Numbered from the stretch's first letter, positions 35,044 through 43,730 are shown. The stretch is DNA of 64,000 bases from Murimonas intestini (GCA_003148945.1 QGGY01000002.1:124001-188000); one strand, 5' to 3'. Numbers and translations are program-made. The notes: generated from the sequence alone by a model not told the origin.

Positions 35044-36597
35044 CTATTTTTTTGTAGTCCAAAGTGAACAATCCCAGACATCTGTGACAAGGCCTTCATA
35101 GAATTCAGGCTCGTGGCAGACCATCAGTATTGTTCCTTTATATTCTCTTAGCGCCCGCTTCAGCTCATCCTTGGCATCCACGTCCAGATGGTTTGTAGGC
35201 TCATCCAGGATCAGCAGGTTTGTTTCCCTGTTGATCAGCTTGCACAGCCTGACTTTCGCCTGCTCCCCGCCGCTTAAGACTCGCACAAGGCTCTCAATAT
35301 GCTTTGTAGTCAGCCCGCATTTTGCCAGCGCAGAGCGCACTTCATACTGGGTGTAGGCCGGAAATTCATCCCATATTTCCTGAATACAGGTGTTGGGATT
35401 GTCTTTTGGCATTTCCTGCTCAAAATATCCGATCTCCAGATAATCCCCAAGCTGCACCTTGCCTGACAGAGAAGGTATCAGCCCCAGTATGCTCTTTAAC
35501 AAAGTAGTCTTTCCAATGCCGTTGGCTCCTGTCATGGCAATCTTTTCACCGCGCTCCACTGCAAAATTAAGCGGCGAAGAAAGCGGTTCTCCATATCCAA
35601 TCACAAGGTCCTTGGCTGTCACCACAAAACGCCCCGGCGTTCTGGCAGTCCTGAAATTAAATTCAGGCTTCGGTTTTTCCCTTGCCAGTTCAATGACATC
35701 CATCTTATCCAGCTTCTTCTGCCTGGACATGGCCATATTCCTGGTGGCCACTCTGGCCTTGTTGCGCGCCACGAAATCCTTCAGCTCGCTGATCTCCTGC
35801 TGCTGACGGTTATAAGCTGCTTCCTTCTGGGCCTTCTTTACTTCATATACCTCCTGGAACTTATCGTAATCACCCACATAGCGGTTCAGTTCCTGGTTAT
35901 CCATATGGTAGATCAGGTTCACCACACTGTTTAAAAACGGGATATCGTGGGAAATCAGTACAAAGGCATTCTCATATTCCTGAAGATATCTCTTCAGCCA
36001 GGCTATGTGCTCTGCATCCAGGTAGTTAGTCGGCTCATCCAGCAGCAGGATATCCGGTTTTTCCAAAAGAAGCTTTCCAAGCAGGATCTTGGTCCTCTGC
36101 CCGCCTGACAGCTCCGTCACATCCCTGTCCAGTCCTATATCTTCCAGCCCCAGGGCACGGGCTATCTCATCCACCTTGGCATCTATCACATAAAAATCAT
36201 GCATGGTGAGCATATCCTGGATAGTGCCCAGCTCATCCATCATGGTTTCCAGTTCTTCCGGGGAAGCCTCTCCCATCTTGTCACAGATATCATTCATCTG
36301 TGCCTCCATCTCAAAGAGCCAGGAAAAAGCGCCTTTCAAAACATCCCTGACAGTCATCCCTTTTTCCAGAACTGTATGCTGGTCCAGATACCCGGCCCTG
36401 ACATTTTTAGCCCACTCGATCTTTCCCTCATCCGGCATCAGCTTGCCTGTGATAATATTCATAAAGGTGGATTTACCCTCACCATTGGCCCCCACCAGTC
36501 CTATATGTTCGCCCTTTAAAAGACGGAAAGATACATTCTCAAATACTGCCTTGTCCCCAAACCCATGGGACAGATTCTCTACTGTTAAAATACTCAT
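35044..36597 (-). CDS. ABC-F family ATPase (YkpA/YbiT-like)
   Basis: 517 residues, two tandem ABC domains joined by a charged helical linker. First site GANGEGKSTFM and LSGGQRTKILLGKLLLEKPD; second GANGIGKTTLL and LSGGEQAKVRLCKL; both Walker B motifs end DEPTN-LD. No membrane segments, as for ribosome-binding ABC-F translation factors. The linker is the long-arm region between the two cassettes (about 240-325; KAQKEAAYNRQQQEISELKD). Housekeeping translation factor more likely than resistance protein, but this is not decided. AGGAG lies 5 bases before the ATG. Confidence 0.92.
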   Translation of the reverse strand: MSILTVENLSHGFGDKAVFENVSFRLLKGEHIGLVGANGEGKSTFMNIITGKLMPDEGKIEWAKNVRAGYLDQHTVLEKGMTVRDVLKGAFSWLFEMEAQMNDICDKMGEASPEELETMMDELGTIQDMLTMHDFYVIDAKVDEIARALGLEDIGLDRDVTELSGGQRTKILLGKLLLEKPDILLLDEPTNYLDAEHIAWLKRYLQEYENAFVLISHDIPFLNSVVNLIYHMDNQELNRYVGDYDKFQEVYEVKKAQKEAAYNRQQQEISELKDFVARNKARVATRNMAMSRQKKLDKMDVIELAREKPKPEFNFRTARTPGRFVVTAKDLVIGYGEPLSSPLNFAVERGEKIAMTGANGIGKTTLLKSILGLIPSLSGKVQLGDYLEIGYFEQEMPKDNPNTCIQEIWDEFPAYTQYEVRSALAKCGLTTKHIESLVRVLSGGEQAKVRLCKLINRETNLLILDEPTNHLDVDAKDELKRALREYKGTILMVCHEPEFYEGLVTDVWDCSLWTTKK

Positions 36598-36712
36598 GCA
36601 TGCTCCTCTTACACTTTTCTTTATTATCTCTTAATACTCCTCAACATTATACCCAATAAAGCAGGATATTGCAACAAAATCAAATACGCCGGGGTATAAA
36701 GAAAAGGAGGCC

Positions 36713-36739
36713 ATGATAAAATGATTTCTCATTTATCAC
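36713..36739 (-). terminator. Hairpin downstream of the 49-residue-repeat protein gene
   Basis: GTGATAAATGA pairs with TCATTTTATCA (one bulge) on the minus strand. The T-rich CCTCCTTTTCTTT follows a few bases later. It lies about 20 bp past the stop codon. Confidence 0.5.
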
Positions 36740-36759
36740 AGCCCCACTTCAATATTCTG

Positions 36760-37578
36760 CTATTCCATTTCTAAAGCAATTACGGCTAACAACTCAACTG
36801 CCCTGTAGGAACCATTGACAGATTGCTGCTCTGCTCCTTTACAATTGGCATCATTTGTACTCAGTGACTCTGATATATCACCTACTATTGATGTACTGCT
36901 GCCATCCACATCTACTTCATGGGCAATAATTGTCAGCATATCAACCATCCTGTAAAATCCATTAGCTATCTGCTGTGGCGCTCCCGTACACTGTGCATTT
37001 TTAGTGCTCATGTCATCTATTACAGATTCTATAAAAGATGAATAAATACCGTAGGTATCTAATTCCCATGCAATGACAGCTAAAAGTTCCACACACCGGT
37101 ATGTACCATTGGCAGATTGCTGCGGCGCCCCTTTACATAAGGCATTATTGGTTTCCCAGGTATCTACGATGTCCATTATCGCGTCATTATACTTACTATC
37201 CGTATCTAACTCTATAGCTATGGTTGTCAGCAGCTCAACACTGCGATAAAGTCCGTTTACAGACTGCTGAGGAGCACCTGTGCAAGTTTTATTATTCGTA
37301 TCCCAATCATCCAGTATATCTGAAATCATATCCGAACATATACCTGCAGTATCATTTTCCATTCCTATAATAGCCAGGAGCTCTACCATACGGTATGTAC
37401 CGTTGGCAACCTGCTGGGGCGCTCCCTTACAGCCTGCATTATTCTCACTGAGAGCTTCCAGCGAATCATTGACTAAATCACTGTAGCTGCCGGCCATTAC
37501 ATTTAATGACGTGGCTAACAAACATGTAAGAACACATAAACCTGCAATAATCTTCTTCAGCTTTTTCATCCTTTTCAT
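36760..37578 (-). CDS. Secreted protein of five 49-residue repeats, unknown function
   Basis: 272 residues. A signal peptide ends near VMA-GS (about 29). The mature protein is five copies of a 49-residue unit whose anchor is C-K/T-GA-P/E-QQ-x2-NG-x-YR-x-V-E/D-x-L; the Cys fall at 50, 99, 148, 197 and 246, an exact period. Between anchors is an acidic helical segment ending in a DDW/STNN-like turn. No lipobox, sortase motif or wall-binding domain is seen. AGGAGGG lies 6 bases before the ATG. Monocistronic. I do not recognise the family. One Cys per unit could allow disulphides or metal binding. Confidence 0.8.
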   Translation of the reverse strand: MKRMKKLKKIIAGLCVLTCLLATSLNVMAGSYSDLVNDSLEALSENNAGCKGAPQQVANGTYRMVELLAIIGMENDTAGICSDMISDILDDWDTNNKTCTGAPQQSVNGLYRSVELLTTIAIELDTDSKYNDAIMDIVDTWETNNALCKGAPQQSANGTYRCVELLAVIAWELDTYGIYSSFIESVIDDMSTKNAQCTGAPQQIANGFYRMVDMLTIIAHEVDVDGSSTSIVGDISESLSTNDANCKGAEQQSVNGSYRAVELLAVIALEME

Positions 37579-37695
37579 CTTTCTCCCTCCTAAAAATAAG
37601 ACAAAATAGTATATAAAATATTTAATATTATATCATATATTTGTCTGAATTGTCAATTTATTCTGACTTTTATGCAGATTCGACAAACCAATTTA

Positions 37696-37837
37696 GTTAC
37701 TGTTCACACGTCACCATCCCGCGAGGTGTTTTCGTGCGTATTTGCACGAAAATCCCGAGGGCTGCAGCGCGAAACGGCGATTTTTGCCGTTTCTGTGCAT
37801 CGCGGAGCGTGTTACTGGTCACGTAGTGAACAGTAAC
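37696..37837. mobile_element. 142-bp palindrome-ended MITE-like element
   Basis: Ends GTTACTGTTCAC (37696-37707) and GTGAACAGTAAC (37826-37837) are perfect inverted repeats. CAATTTA occurs at 37689-37695 and 37839-37845, as a possible 7-bp target duplication with one extra base. Inside are two perfect hairpins: TTTTCGTGC/GCACGAAAA and GAAACGGC/GCCGTTTC. The last 27 bp (37811-37837) recur near nrdR. No ORF. The rest of the 339-bp gap (37579-37917) holds nothing else that I can support. Confidence 0.65.
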
Positions 37838-37917
37838 TCAATTTATTTTTGCCTGGGAGTCTGACTTTTACTGTTTACATCTCACCCACATGTAAATCCG
37901 GTTAGAGCTGCAGGCCG

Positions 37918-38565
37918 CTACAGGTCCACAGCTTCAAACCTCCCTGCCGCACATCTGTATGTGAGCAGCATTCCTCCTGCGTATACCAGCATTCCAAATA
38001 TCAGGACAGGTATCTGCCTTACCATCATCTCCGGCGCTGATGTATCAAGCCATGTATCCAGGCCCGGCACATGGATGGCTGTCTCGGCAGCTGCCACGAA
38101 AATACACAGGGGCACAATTGCCATCAGAAATGCCTTTCCGGCCTTAAATGCAGTTTTGAAAAAGCTTATAAAAAATACTGCATTAAAGATGGCAAACATT
38201 ATAAAAACAAAGCCGAAGAATGCCGGGTTTGCTTCTATGCCCGCATCATTTGCCCCCATTCCCACTGCCTGGCGTACAAAGATAAAAGGAATGCTAAGCA
38301 GGATCTGTGCTGTCTGTGCAGCTGCCGCAAACAGGCATCTTGCCTTTACCACATCCCGCTTTTTGATGGGCAGTGTTGCCGTAAAAAAAGTATCCTTATT
38401 CTCTCTTCCGTTTATAAAACAGAAAAACAGGCCAAGGCATCCGTAAAAGAATATCACATAGAATGGATATGCCGGAATCAGGAACATGGCTCCAAATGCC
38501 AGCGTAATATACAGCATAGGATGGGCTACCAGCCTGAATTCTTTATAAAGCAAACTCTTCATCAT
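37918..38565 (-). CDS. ABC-2 type permease
   Basis: 215 residues, six predicted membrane segments, N-terminus MKSLLYKEFRLVAHPMLYITL typical of ABC-2 exporters of the YtrC/BcrB size class. No ATPase or extracellular domain of its own. It overlaps the ATPase gene by 23 bp at its start, so it is translationally coupled. Exported substrate unknown. Confidence 0.87.
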   Translation of the reverse strand: MMKSLLYKEFRLVAHPMLYITLAFGAMFLIPAYPFYVIFFYGCLGLFFCFINGRENKDTFFTATLPIKKRDVVKARCLFAAAAQTAQILLSIPFIFVRQAVGMGANDAGIEANPAFFGFVFIMFAIFNAVFFISFFKTAFKAGKAFLMAIVPLCIFVAAAETAIHVPGLDTWLDTSAPEMMVRQIPVLIFGMLVYAGGMLLTYRCAAGRFEAVDL

Positions 38566-39298
38566 AATTCTTCCTCTCCATCTTTACCATGATCTCTTCC
38601 AGTGACAGCTCCTTCTCATCCGGCTCCCTCAGTGACTGGAAGGAATCCAGAAACTCTTTTTTCCCGGAACATTTTACGATTTCTCCATCTTTAATATAGG
38701 TAATATCGTCAGCACATTTTTCCAGGTCGGACGTAATATGAGTTGAGAATAAGATGCTTCTCTTTCCGTCTTTCACAAGCTTCTCAAAGATCGTCAGCAG
38801 CTCATCCCTGGACACAGGGTCAAGGCCGCTGGTAGGTTCATCGAGCACAAGGAGCCTGGCATGGTGGGACAGCGCCAGGGCCAGCAGATATTTCACTCTC
38901 ATTCCCGCTGAAAGCTCCTCCACACGCTTATTCTCATCCAGTTCAAATATCCTCATATATTTCTCATAATTCCCTTCATCCCATCCCGGATAAAACTTCT
39001 TTGTCACACCAGTTATCACTTTAAGCTTCTTTTTCATGTAAAAGTCGATTCCGCCGAGGACAATTCCCATGTTCTGTTTGCAGTATCCTTCCTCTTCCCT
39101 GAAATCTCTCCCAAACATGCTGATCGCTCCGCTGTCAGGATGGACCATGCCAAGCATGGATTTTAATGTAGTGCTCTTTCCGGCCCCATTCTTGCCTATA
39201 AACCCCATGATCCTGCCTTCTTTGAGGCTGAACGAGACATTTTTCAGGGTAAATGCCGGGTAGCTTTTGCTCAGTCCCTCTACCTTCAGTAATTCCAT
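38543..39298 (-). CDS. ABC transporter ATP-binding protein
   Basis: About 251 residues with Walker A GFIGKNGAGKSTTLK, a signature region reading LSAGMRVKYLLALALS (SAG in place of SGG, common in this BcrA/YtrB-like class), Walker B LLVLDEPTSGLDP and H-loop ILFSTHI. The start at 39298 is set by GAGGAG 9 bases upstream; the ATG at 39307 overlaps that site. It works with the ABC-2 permease and is controlled by the XRE-AbrB protein encoded just upstream. Confidence 0.92.
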   Translation of the reverse strand: MELLKVEGLSKSYPAFTLKNVSFSLKEGRIMGFIGKNGAGKSTTLKSMLGMVHPDSGAISMFGRDFREEEGYCKQNMGIVLGGIDFYMKKKLKVITGVTKKFYPGWDEGNYEKYMRIFELDENKRVEELSAGMRVKYLLALALSHHARLLVLDEPTSGLDPVSRDELLTIFEKLVKDGKRSILFSTHITSDLEKCADDITYIKDGEIVKCSGKKEFLDSFQSLREPDEKELSLEEIMVKMERKNYDEEFAL

Positions 39299-39299
39299 C

Positions 39300-39746
39300 T
39301 CATTCATCTCCTCCGCCAGATTCTAAAAGCTGTGAAGTCAGATCCATAAAAACTGATGTCTTCACAATGGCAATACCTGCTCTCTCAGGAGCTTCATCTC
39401 CCAGCACCAGCAGCTTGTCACCCGGCCTTATCTGAAAGATTTCCCTAGCCTTTTTAGGGATAACGATCTGGCCCCTGTCGCCCACTGTCACAACTCCAAA
39501 CATGTGCTTCCCCTTTTCAGGTATCGCCAGTCCGTTTTCATCCTCATCATAATGGATCAGATTATCTATGGTCACATTATAGAGGGCAGCTAAAGCGCTG
39601 CAGTTCATGATATCCGGCATAGACTCTCCATTTTCCCATTTGGCTACAGCCTGCCTTGACACATTTATCTTATCCGCCACCTCTTCCTGTGAATATCTGC
39701 TGTTCTTTCTCAATCTGCGAAGATTCATGCTAATCATATTTTTCAT
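39300..39746 (-). CDS. XRE-AbrB fusion transcriptional regulator
   Basis: 148 residues. N-terminal XRE helix-turn-helix (about 6-60; YSQEEVADKINVSRQAVAKW) joined to a SpoVT/AbrB swapped-hairpin domain (about 85-130; VTVGDRGQIVIPKKAREIF). Two DNA-binding modules in one short protein is uncommon. It is the first gene of a regulator-ATPase-permease operon, so autoregulation of an export system is likely. AGGAGG lies 10 bases before the ATG at 39746. Confidence 0.88.
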   Translation of the reverse strand: MKNMISMNLRRLRKNSRYSQEEVADKINVSRQAVAKWENGESMPDIMNCSALAALYNVTIDNLIHYDEDENGLAIPEKGKHMFGVVTVGDRGQIVIPKKAREIFQIRPGDKLLVLGDEAPERAGIAIVKTSVFMDLTSQLLESGGGDE

Positions 39747-39836
39747 GTTTTTCACACCTCCTGAAAACATTTTACCATAGTTCTCAAGATTTTCTACCAA
39801 CCATAATTTACATGAATGTTAATACTTGTTACGTCA

Positions 39837-39877
39837 AAAAAATCCCTGTGCAGACTGCCGCCTGCACAGGGATTTTT
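39837..39877. terminator. Strong bidirectional terminator closing the polysaccharide cluster
   Basis: AAAATCCCTGTGCAG and CTGCACAGGGATTTT pair perfectly around an 8-base loop, with A/T-runs at both ends. It separates the polysaccharide cluster from the XRE-AbrB operon. Confidence 0.9.
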
Positions 39878-39947
39878 ACCTTCATTCACCGATCAACCGG
39901 CATTTTTTCTCTCAGACATGTACCGGATACATCTTCCGGCGCGCTGC

Positions 39948-40415
39948 TTATGATGCTGCTTTGAGAATGTTGCCGCTGACATTGTGGCCGCTCTGTTCAG
40001 CGCCGCCCTGTGTCCACTGGCCAGTGGTTGAACTCCATGTCACAGTTGTCTTGGAGGAACCGCTGGATGTATATATTACCTCTGTAACTTTATTTGACTC
40101 TATTGTTACACTGTAATTTCCCGGAGCATCATCTTTGATATAAGCATCAATTGCGGCAGCCGCTTCTGCGGCGCTGTATGTGGGCGCTTTCTTGGCATAC
40201 TCTTCAGAAGCCACTGTCTGTGCTGCCATCAGCACTACCCTGCCTTCTAAAACAACTTGTTTTTCTTTTGCTTTGTCGATCCATCCCAGCAGGGCAGGTA
40301 CCAGGATTGCGGCCAGGATAGCCAGAATCACCAGCACTACTATAAGCTCTACCAGTGTGAATCCTTTTTTGTTTTCTTTTGCTCTTTTTGCTTTTTCAAA
40401 AATACTTTCTCTCAT
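39948..40415 (-). CDS. Type IV pilin-like (prepilin) protein
   Basis: 155 residues. A basic leader is followed by the prepilin motif KKGFTLVELIVVLVILAILA: Gly before the cleavage site, Phe +1, Glu +5 and a ~20-residue hydrophobic helix. The globular part is short and ends in SGSSKTTVTWSSTTGQWTQG, rich in Ser/Thr. No prepilin peptidase, assembly ATPase or second pilin is in the window, so processing must rely on genes elsewhere. Last gene of the cluster, 21 bp after the sortase-substrate gene. GAGAGGA lies 8 bases before the ATG. Confidence 0.85.
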   Translation of the reverse strand: MRESIFEKAKRAKENKKGFTLVELIVVLVILAILAAILVPALLGWIDKAKEKQVVLEGRVVLMAAQTVASEEYAKKAPTYSAAEAAAAIDAYIKDDAPGNYSVTIESNKVTEVIYTSSGSSKTTVTWSSTTGQWTQGGAEQSGHNVSGNILKAAS

Positions 40416-40436
40416 CTCTTTAATCCTCTCTTGTAC

Positions 40437-41141
40437 TTATTGCTCTTGTCCGGCAGTATTCTCATCAGAGTACCTGCGGCTCTTTTTTACAGCAAATAAT
40501 CCCAGTCCCGAAAATAAGACTGTACCGGCTGCCAGAGGCAGTACCGGCCTCTCTCCTGTCTGCGGGGCTTTTACGTCTGTTGCCGTGGTTGCAGCCGCCT
40601 TCTGTCTGTAGATCAGAGCTACGGGAGATGCTGAGTGGAAATCTGCGGCTATCTGGTTCGCGCTTACCTTGTTCCCTTTTAGGACCTCCCATTTATGTTC
40701 TTCGCAGTAATGCAGAACATCTACCTCAATGTAGTCTGTCATGTTATTTGCCACAAATGTGACTGTCACAGGGTTTTCCTCGGTTGGAACTACATCCGTG
40801 ATCTGAAGCTCCATAACAGGTGACAGGAATTTATACTGGGACATATCCGCCTTCTCAGTTTGAAGTCCGTCAGCTGTATAGATATTTATTTCCGGCAGCT
40901 CTTCGCCAAAGGCTTCTGCCACGGTAGTATCCCCTGACGCCCCGTTCAGCCTGTCCACAGCTTCCTGGAGCTCAGCTCCGTACATACCCGGAGCTGTCTT
41001 TGTCAGAGATACGCTGCCCCTGCTGGCAGATATCCCGGGCATGTCAATGGCCCCGACGATACTGCCCGCCGCCATAACGGTGGCAGACATGGACATCACA
41101 GCTGCCGCGGCAGCTATTATTTTAAGAATCTTTTTCTTCAT
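40437..41141 (-). CDS. Sortase-anchored surface protein (PQTG motif)
   Basis: 234 residues; the ATG at 41141 has GGAGG 8 bases upstream and gives a clean signal peptide (cleavage near VMAAG). The C-terminus has the sorting signal APQTGE, a hydrophobic stretch (VLPLAAGTVLFSGLGLFAV) and KKSRR. PxTG motifs of this kind suit clostridial class B sortases, and a sortase B gene lies directly upstream. The middle (VMELQITDVVPTEENPVTVTFVANN) looks like a small beta-sandwich. Probably a wall-linked protein displayed together with the polysaccharide. Confidence 0.83.
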   Translation of the reverse strand: MKKKILKIIAAAAAVMSMSATVMAAGSIVGAIDMPGISASRGSVSLTKTAPGMYGAELQEAVDRLNGASGDTTVAEAFGEELPEINIYTADGLQTEKADMSQYKFLSPVMELQITDVVPTEENPVTVTFVANNMTDYIEVDVLHYCEEHKWEVLKGNKVSANQIAADFHSASPVALIYRQKAAATTATDVKAPQTGERPVLPLAAGTVLFSGLGLFAVKKSRRYSDENTAGQEQ

Positions 41142-41220
41142 ATTTGTTTCCTCCATTTCACATACATAAGTCAGATACCCCGCTGCAGGCAGACGGGCTA
41201 TGAAACATGTTATCCGCCTG

Positions 41221-42081
41221 TCACTCAAGCTTTTCTGTAAGATACGCCTGAACGAGATACCTGCTGTCCTTCCCTGCACTGTGGCAAGTTGAGAGCGTCA
41301 GGATACTGCTGCTCTCATCTACCGGCACATCTGTATCCAGGGAAGCTTTCATTGTACGCTGTCCCATGATTTCATCAATATAAGCTTTCCTGCTATCCTC
41401 CTCCCTGCCCAGATTATAATTCAGCAAGATATGTTTATCGTCTGAGAGGTAAGCAGCAAATATCCTGTATTTTAATATTGCATTGGGCGTATATATTGTA
41501 ATTTCATCATGGTCTTTCATAAACTGGCTGTCCTCATACTGGTGCAGCCCGGCAAACATAGAGCCGTCCTTCATGTTGTGTCCATAAAGGACGGTAAGCT
41601 GGTCACTAAAATCCTTAGAATTATAATGCTCACTGAATACTGCTCCGCTGACGCTTTCTGTCCGCTCAGCCGTGTGAGTCAGGTAATAGCTGTCATCATT
41701 ACTGTCCTGTACGACCGGATAATCGATCTCTGTACCGGGTATTGTTATCCAGGCATAGATGTCGGGATTCTGTTCCCTGAGACTATGGAAATCTACAGGG
41801 ATGTCGATTTGTTTCAATTTTTTTCCGGCGCTGCCGCTCTGGGCATCATGACCCGGCTCTGTCTCTTCTCTTAATTGCCCCTGAGCTCTTACGCCCCGTT
41901 CCCCATCCTCCCCGTCAGTATCCTGAGCCTGTATTTCCTGCTCTTTATCCTGCTGCCTCATCTCTTCATATTCTCTGCGCGCTTCATTTTTCTCCCAATA
42001 ATCTTTTCCGATGTCCAGGGCTAGTATTCCTGCCACGGCAAAAGCGCAGACTGCTGCGCTGACCCAAATCTTTTTTTTCAT
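41221..42081 (-). CDS. srtB: Class B sortase
   Basis: 287 residues: N-terminal membrane anchor (about 6-24), acidic Glu/Gln-rich linker (about 30-95), then the sortase B barrel. Catalytic His in VLYGHNMKDG, Cys in LTLSTCHS and Arg in SRYLVQAYL are all present; the Cys-x7-Arg spacing is normal. It joins a PxTG protein to the wall. The ATG overlaps the stop of the VanZ-LCP gene (TGATGA). Substrate most likely the protein encoded next. Confidence 0.93.
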   Translation of the reverse strand: MKKKIWVSAAVCAFAVAGILALDIGKDYWEKNEARREYEEMRQQDKEQEIQAQDTDGEDGERGVRAQGQLREETEPGHDAQSGSAGKKLKQIDIPVDFHSLREQNPDIYAWITIPGTEIDYPVVQDSNDDSYYLTHTAERTESVSGAVFSEHYNSKDFSDQLTVLYGHNMKDGSMFAGLHQYEDSQFMKDHDEITIYTPNAILKYRIFAAYLSDDKHILLNYNLGREEDSRKAYIDEIMGQRTMKASLDTDVPVDESSSILTLSTCHSAGKDSRYLVQAYLTEKLE

Positions 42082-43730
42082 CACTGACCGCCCTCTGTTT
42101 TTACTTCCGTATAAAAAATATTAAGAATAAGTTCATACAGTGCCTTATCATCCACATAAACCTCATCATATACACTGCCCCGGGCTGAATCTCCCTTCAG
42201 CATCATGATTCCGCTCTCATCAAGAGACATGGACAGAATTTGTGTGGACAGATAGACTGCTTCATCCGGGGTTATATCCGTAACCATTTCATCTGTAAGA
42301 TTTTGATATAATGTCAGGGGAAGGGCCATATCATCCTTAACTGCCTTCAGAGCCTGTTTCAGAAAGCTGATTATATACAGCTTCTGTCTGGCCATACGCA
42401 GGTTGTTGCTGTAGTCAATGCCTGTATCACGCCATTTCATAAATGTGAGTGCCTGCCTTCCCATCAATGTAACGGTAACTCCTTTTTTTAGTTCTTTATC
42501 TGCCTTGCTCAAATCCTCCGGCACAGTCACAGTGACGCCGCCGACTGCATCATTGATCCCGATGACCGCTTCCATATTCAGGGCTACATAGGCATTGACA
42601 GGGATCCCATAAAACAGATTCGAGACTGCGTCCACCATGTACTGGCAGCTTTTCTCTTTCCCGTCACCGAAGGCGTATGCCAGTCCAAGATGGTTAATGG
42701 ATTCTCCCAGATAATTCCCTTTATAGTCAAAGGTCTTAATATCAGTCATTGTGTCTCTGGATATCCCTATTATCTTCATTTTCTCTTTTTCATGATTTAA
42801 GACCAGCAGAAAAATAGTGTCAGCCTGCCCGCTCTCACCTGATATTCCTTCTCTTTTTTCAATGACCTCACTCCTCTGGTCTATTCCCATTATCAGTATA
42901 GTGGTAAGGTTTTCATTGTAACGGTAGGCCCTGCCTCCGTACCAGATGAGATCTGGGTCGTAAGAATACATTGTATTATCTTCACCTTCTGCTGTACCAT
43001 CCTGCCGGGAAACCATTCTATTCTCCACAGTACTTACATTGTCTTTAACGGCCTCGGCCCCGCTCACCCGCAGAAAATGGTAGGTTCCCAGTATTCCCAT
43101 AATACAAAATACAGAGGCGCTGCTTAAAACAAGCACCCCCCGCAAACAATACCTGGCTGCTGACTTTCCGCCAAATGCATGTTTAAATGCCAGAAGTATA
43201 AAAGCCCCTGCTGCTCCGCCAAGCATGTTAAAAAGTATATCGTCTACATCAAAAGTACCTGTTTTCCCTAAAAATTGCGCAGACTCAATGCCAAGGCTTA
43301 TTAAAAACGCAGCTATAGTTCCTTTTGCAGCCCTCCATTTGCCCTGACTGTGCCAGCACACTAAAAACCCGGCCGGAATAAAAAGGGCTAAATTCAGAAT
43401 ATCTCTCACAGCTGCTTTTCCCAGATGGTCCGCTTCCCAAAGGTCATTTAACAGGATAAGCTGGACCCTGGCTTCATTCTGTACTTCCCTGGTGAACAGG
43501 GTAACTGTCAGGATTCCTGCCAGATACACAAGAAAAAGACCATTTATACAATATCTTTGATACACTGTCTTTTTCTGTTCCTCCATCTTCATTTTAGGAA
43601 AGATCAAAAAATACAGTATAATGAATACTGCTGCAATTCCGCCGGCCGCTGCGTAAAACACTGCTGGTACCGCCTCAATTTCACTGGACATTGTTTCCAG
43701 GGCTTTGCTAAAATCACTTAATATTTTCAC
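42081..43730 (-). CDS. VanZ-LCP fusion protein (glycan-to-wall phosphotransferase)
   Basis: 549 residues. Residues ~55-185 form a VanZ-like multi-helix membrane domain (LISLGIESAQFLG, FDVDDILFNMLGG). A further membrane helix follows near 200-220. Residues ~275-510 are a LytR-CpsA-Psr domain (TTILIMGIDQRSE, IGISRDTMTDI, MKWRDTGIDYSNNLRMARQK). LCP enzymes transfer lipid-linked polysaccharide to peptidoglycan outside the cell. The start is GTG, overlapping the preceding stop (GTGA). It fits as the attachment enzyme for the cluster product. Confidence 0.9.
   Translation of the reverse strand: MKILSDFSKALETMSSEIEAVPAVFYAAAGGIAAVFIILYFLIFPKMKMEEQKKTVYQRYCINGLFLVYLAGILTVTLFTREVQNEARVQLILLNDLWEADHLGKAAVRDILNLALFIPAGFLVCWHSQGKWRAAKGTIAAFLISLGIESAQFLGKTGTFDVDDILFNMLGGAAGAFILLAFKHAFGGKSAARYCLRGVLVLSSASVFCIMGILGTYHFLRVSGAEAVKDNVSTVENRMVSRQDGTAEGEDNTMYSYDPDLIWYGGRAYRYNENLTTILIMGIDQRSEVIEKREGISGESGQADTIFLLVLNHEKEKMKIIGISRDTMTDIKTFDYKGNYLGESINHLGLAYAFGDGKEKSCQYMVDAVSNLFYGIPVNAYVALNMEAVIGINDAVGGVTVTVPEDLSKADKELKKGVTVTLMGRQALTFMKWRDTGIDYSNNLRMARQKLYIISFLKQALKAVKDDMALPLTLYQNLTDEMVTDITPDEAVYLSTQILSMSLDESGIMMLKGDSARGSVYDEVYVDDKALYELILNIFYTEVKTEGGQ

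Noticed and set aside
36704-36723. AAAGGAGG followed by ATG on the plus strand
   Set aside because: The frame stops after three codons, so the ribosome-site resemblance is chance within a T-rich terminator complement.
37696-37837. Small RNA gene based on the two internal hairpins
   Set aside because: Inverted ends, possible target duplication and solo-end copies elsewhere fit a mobile element better; no promoter is evident.
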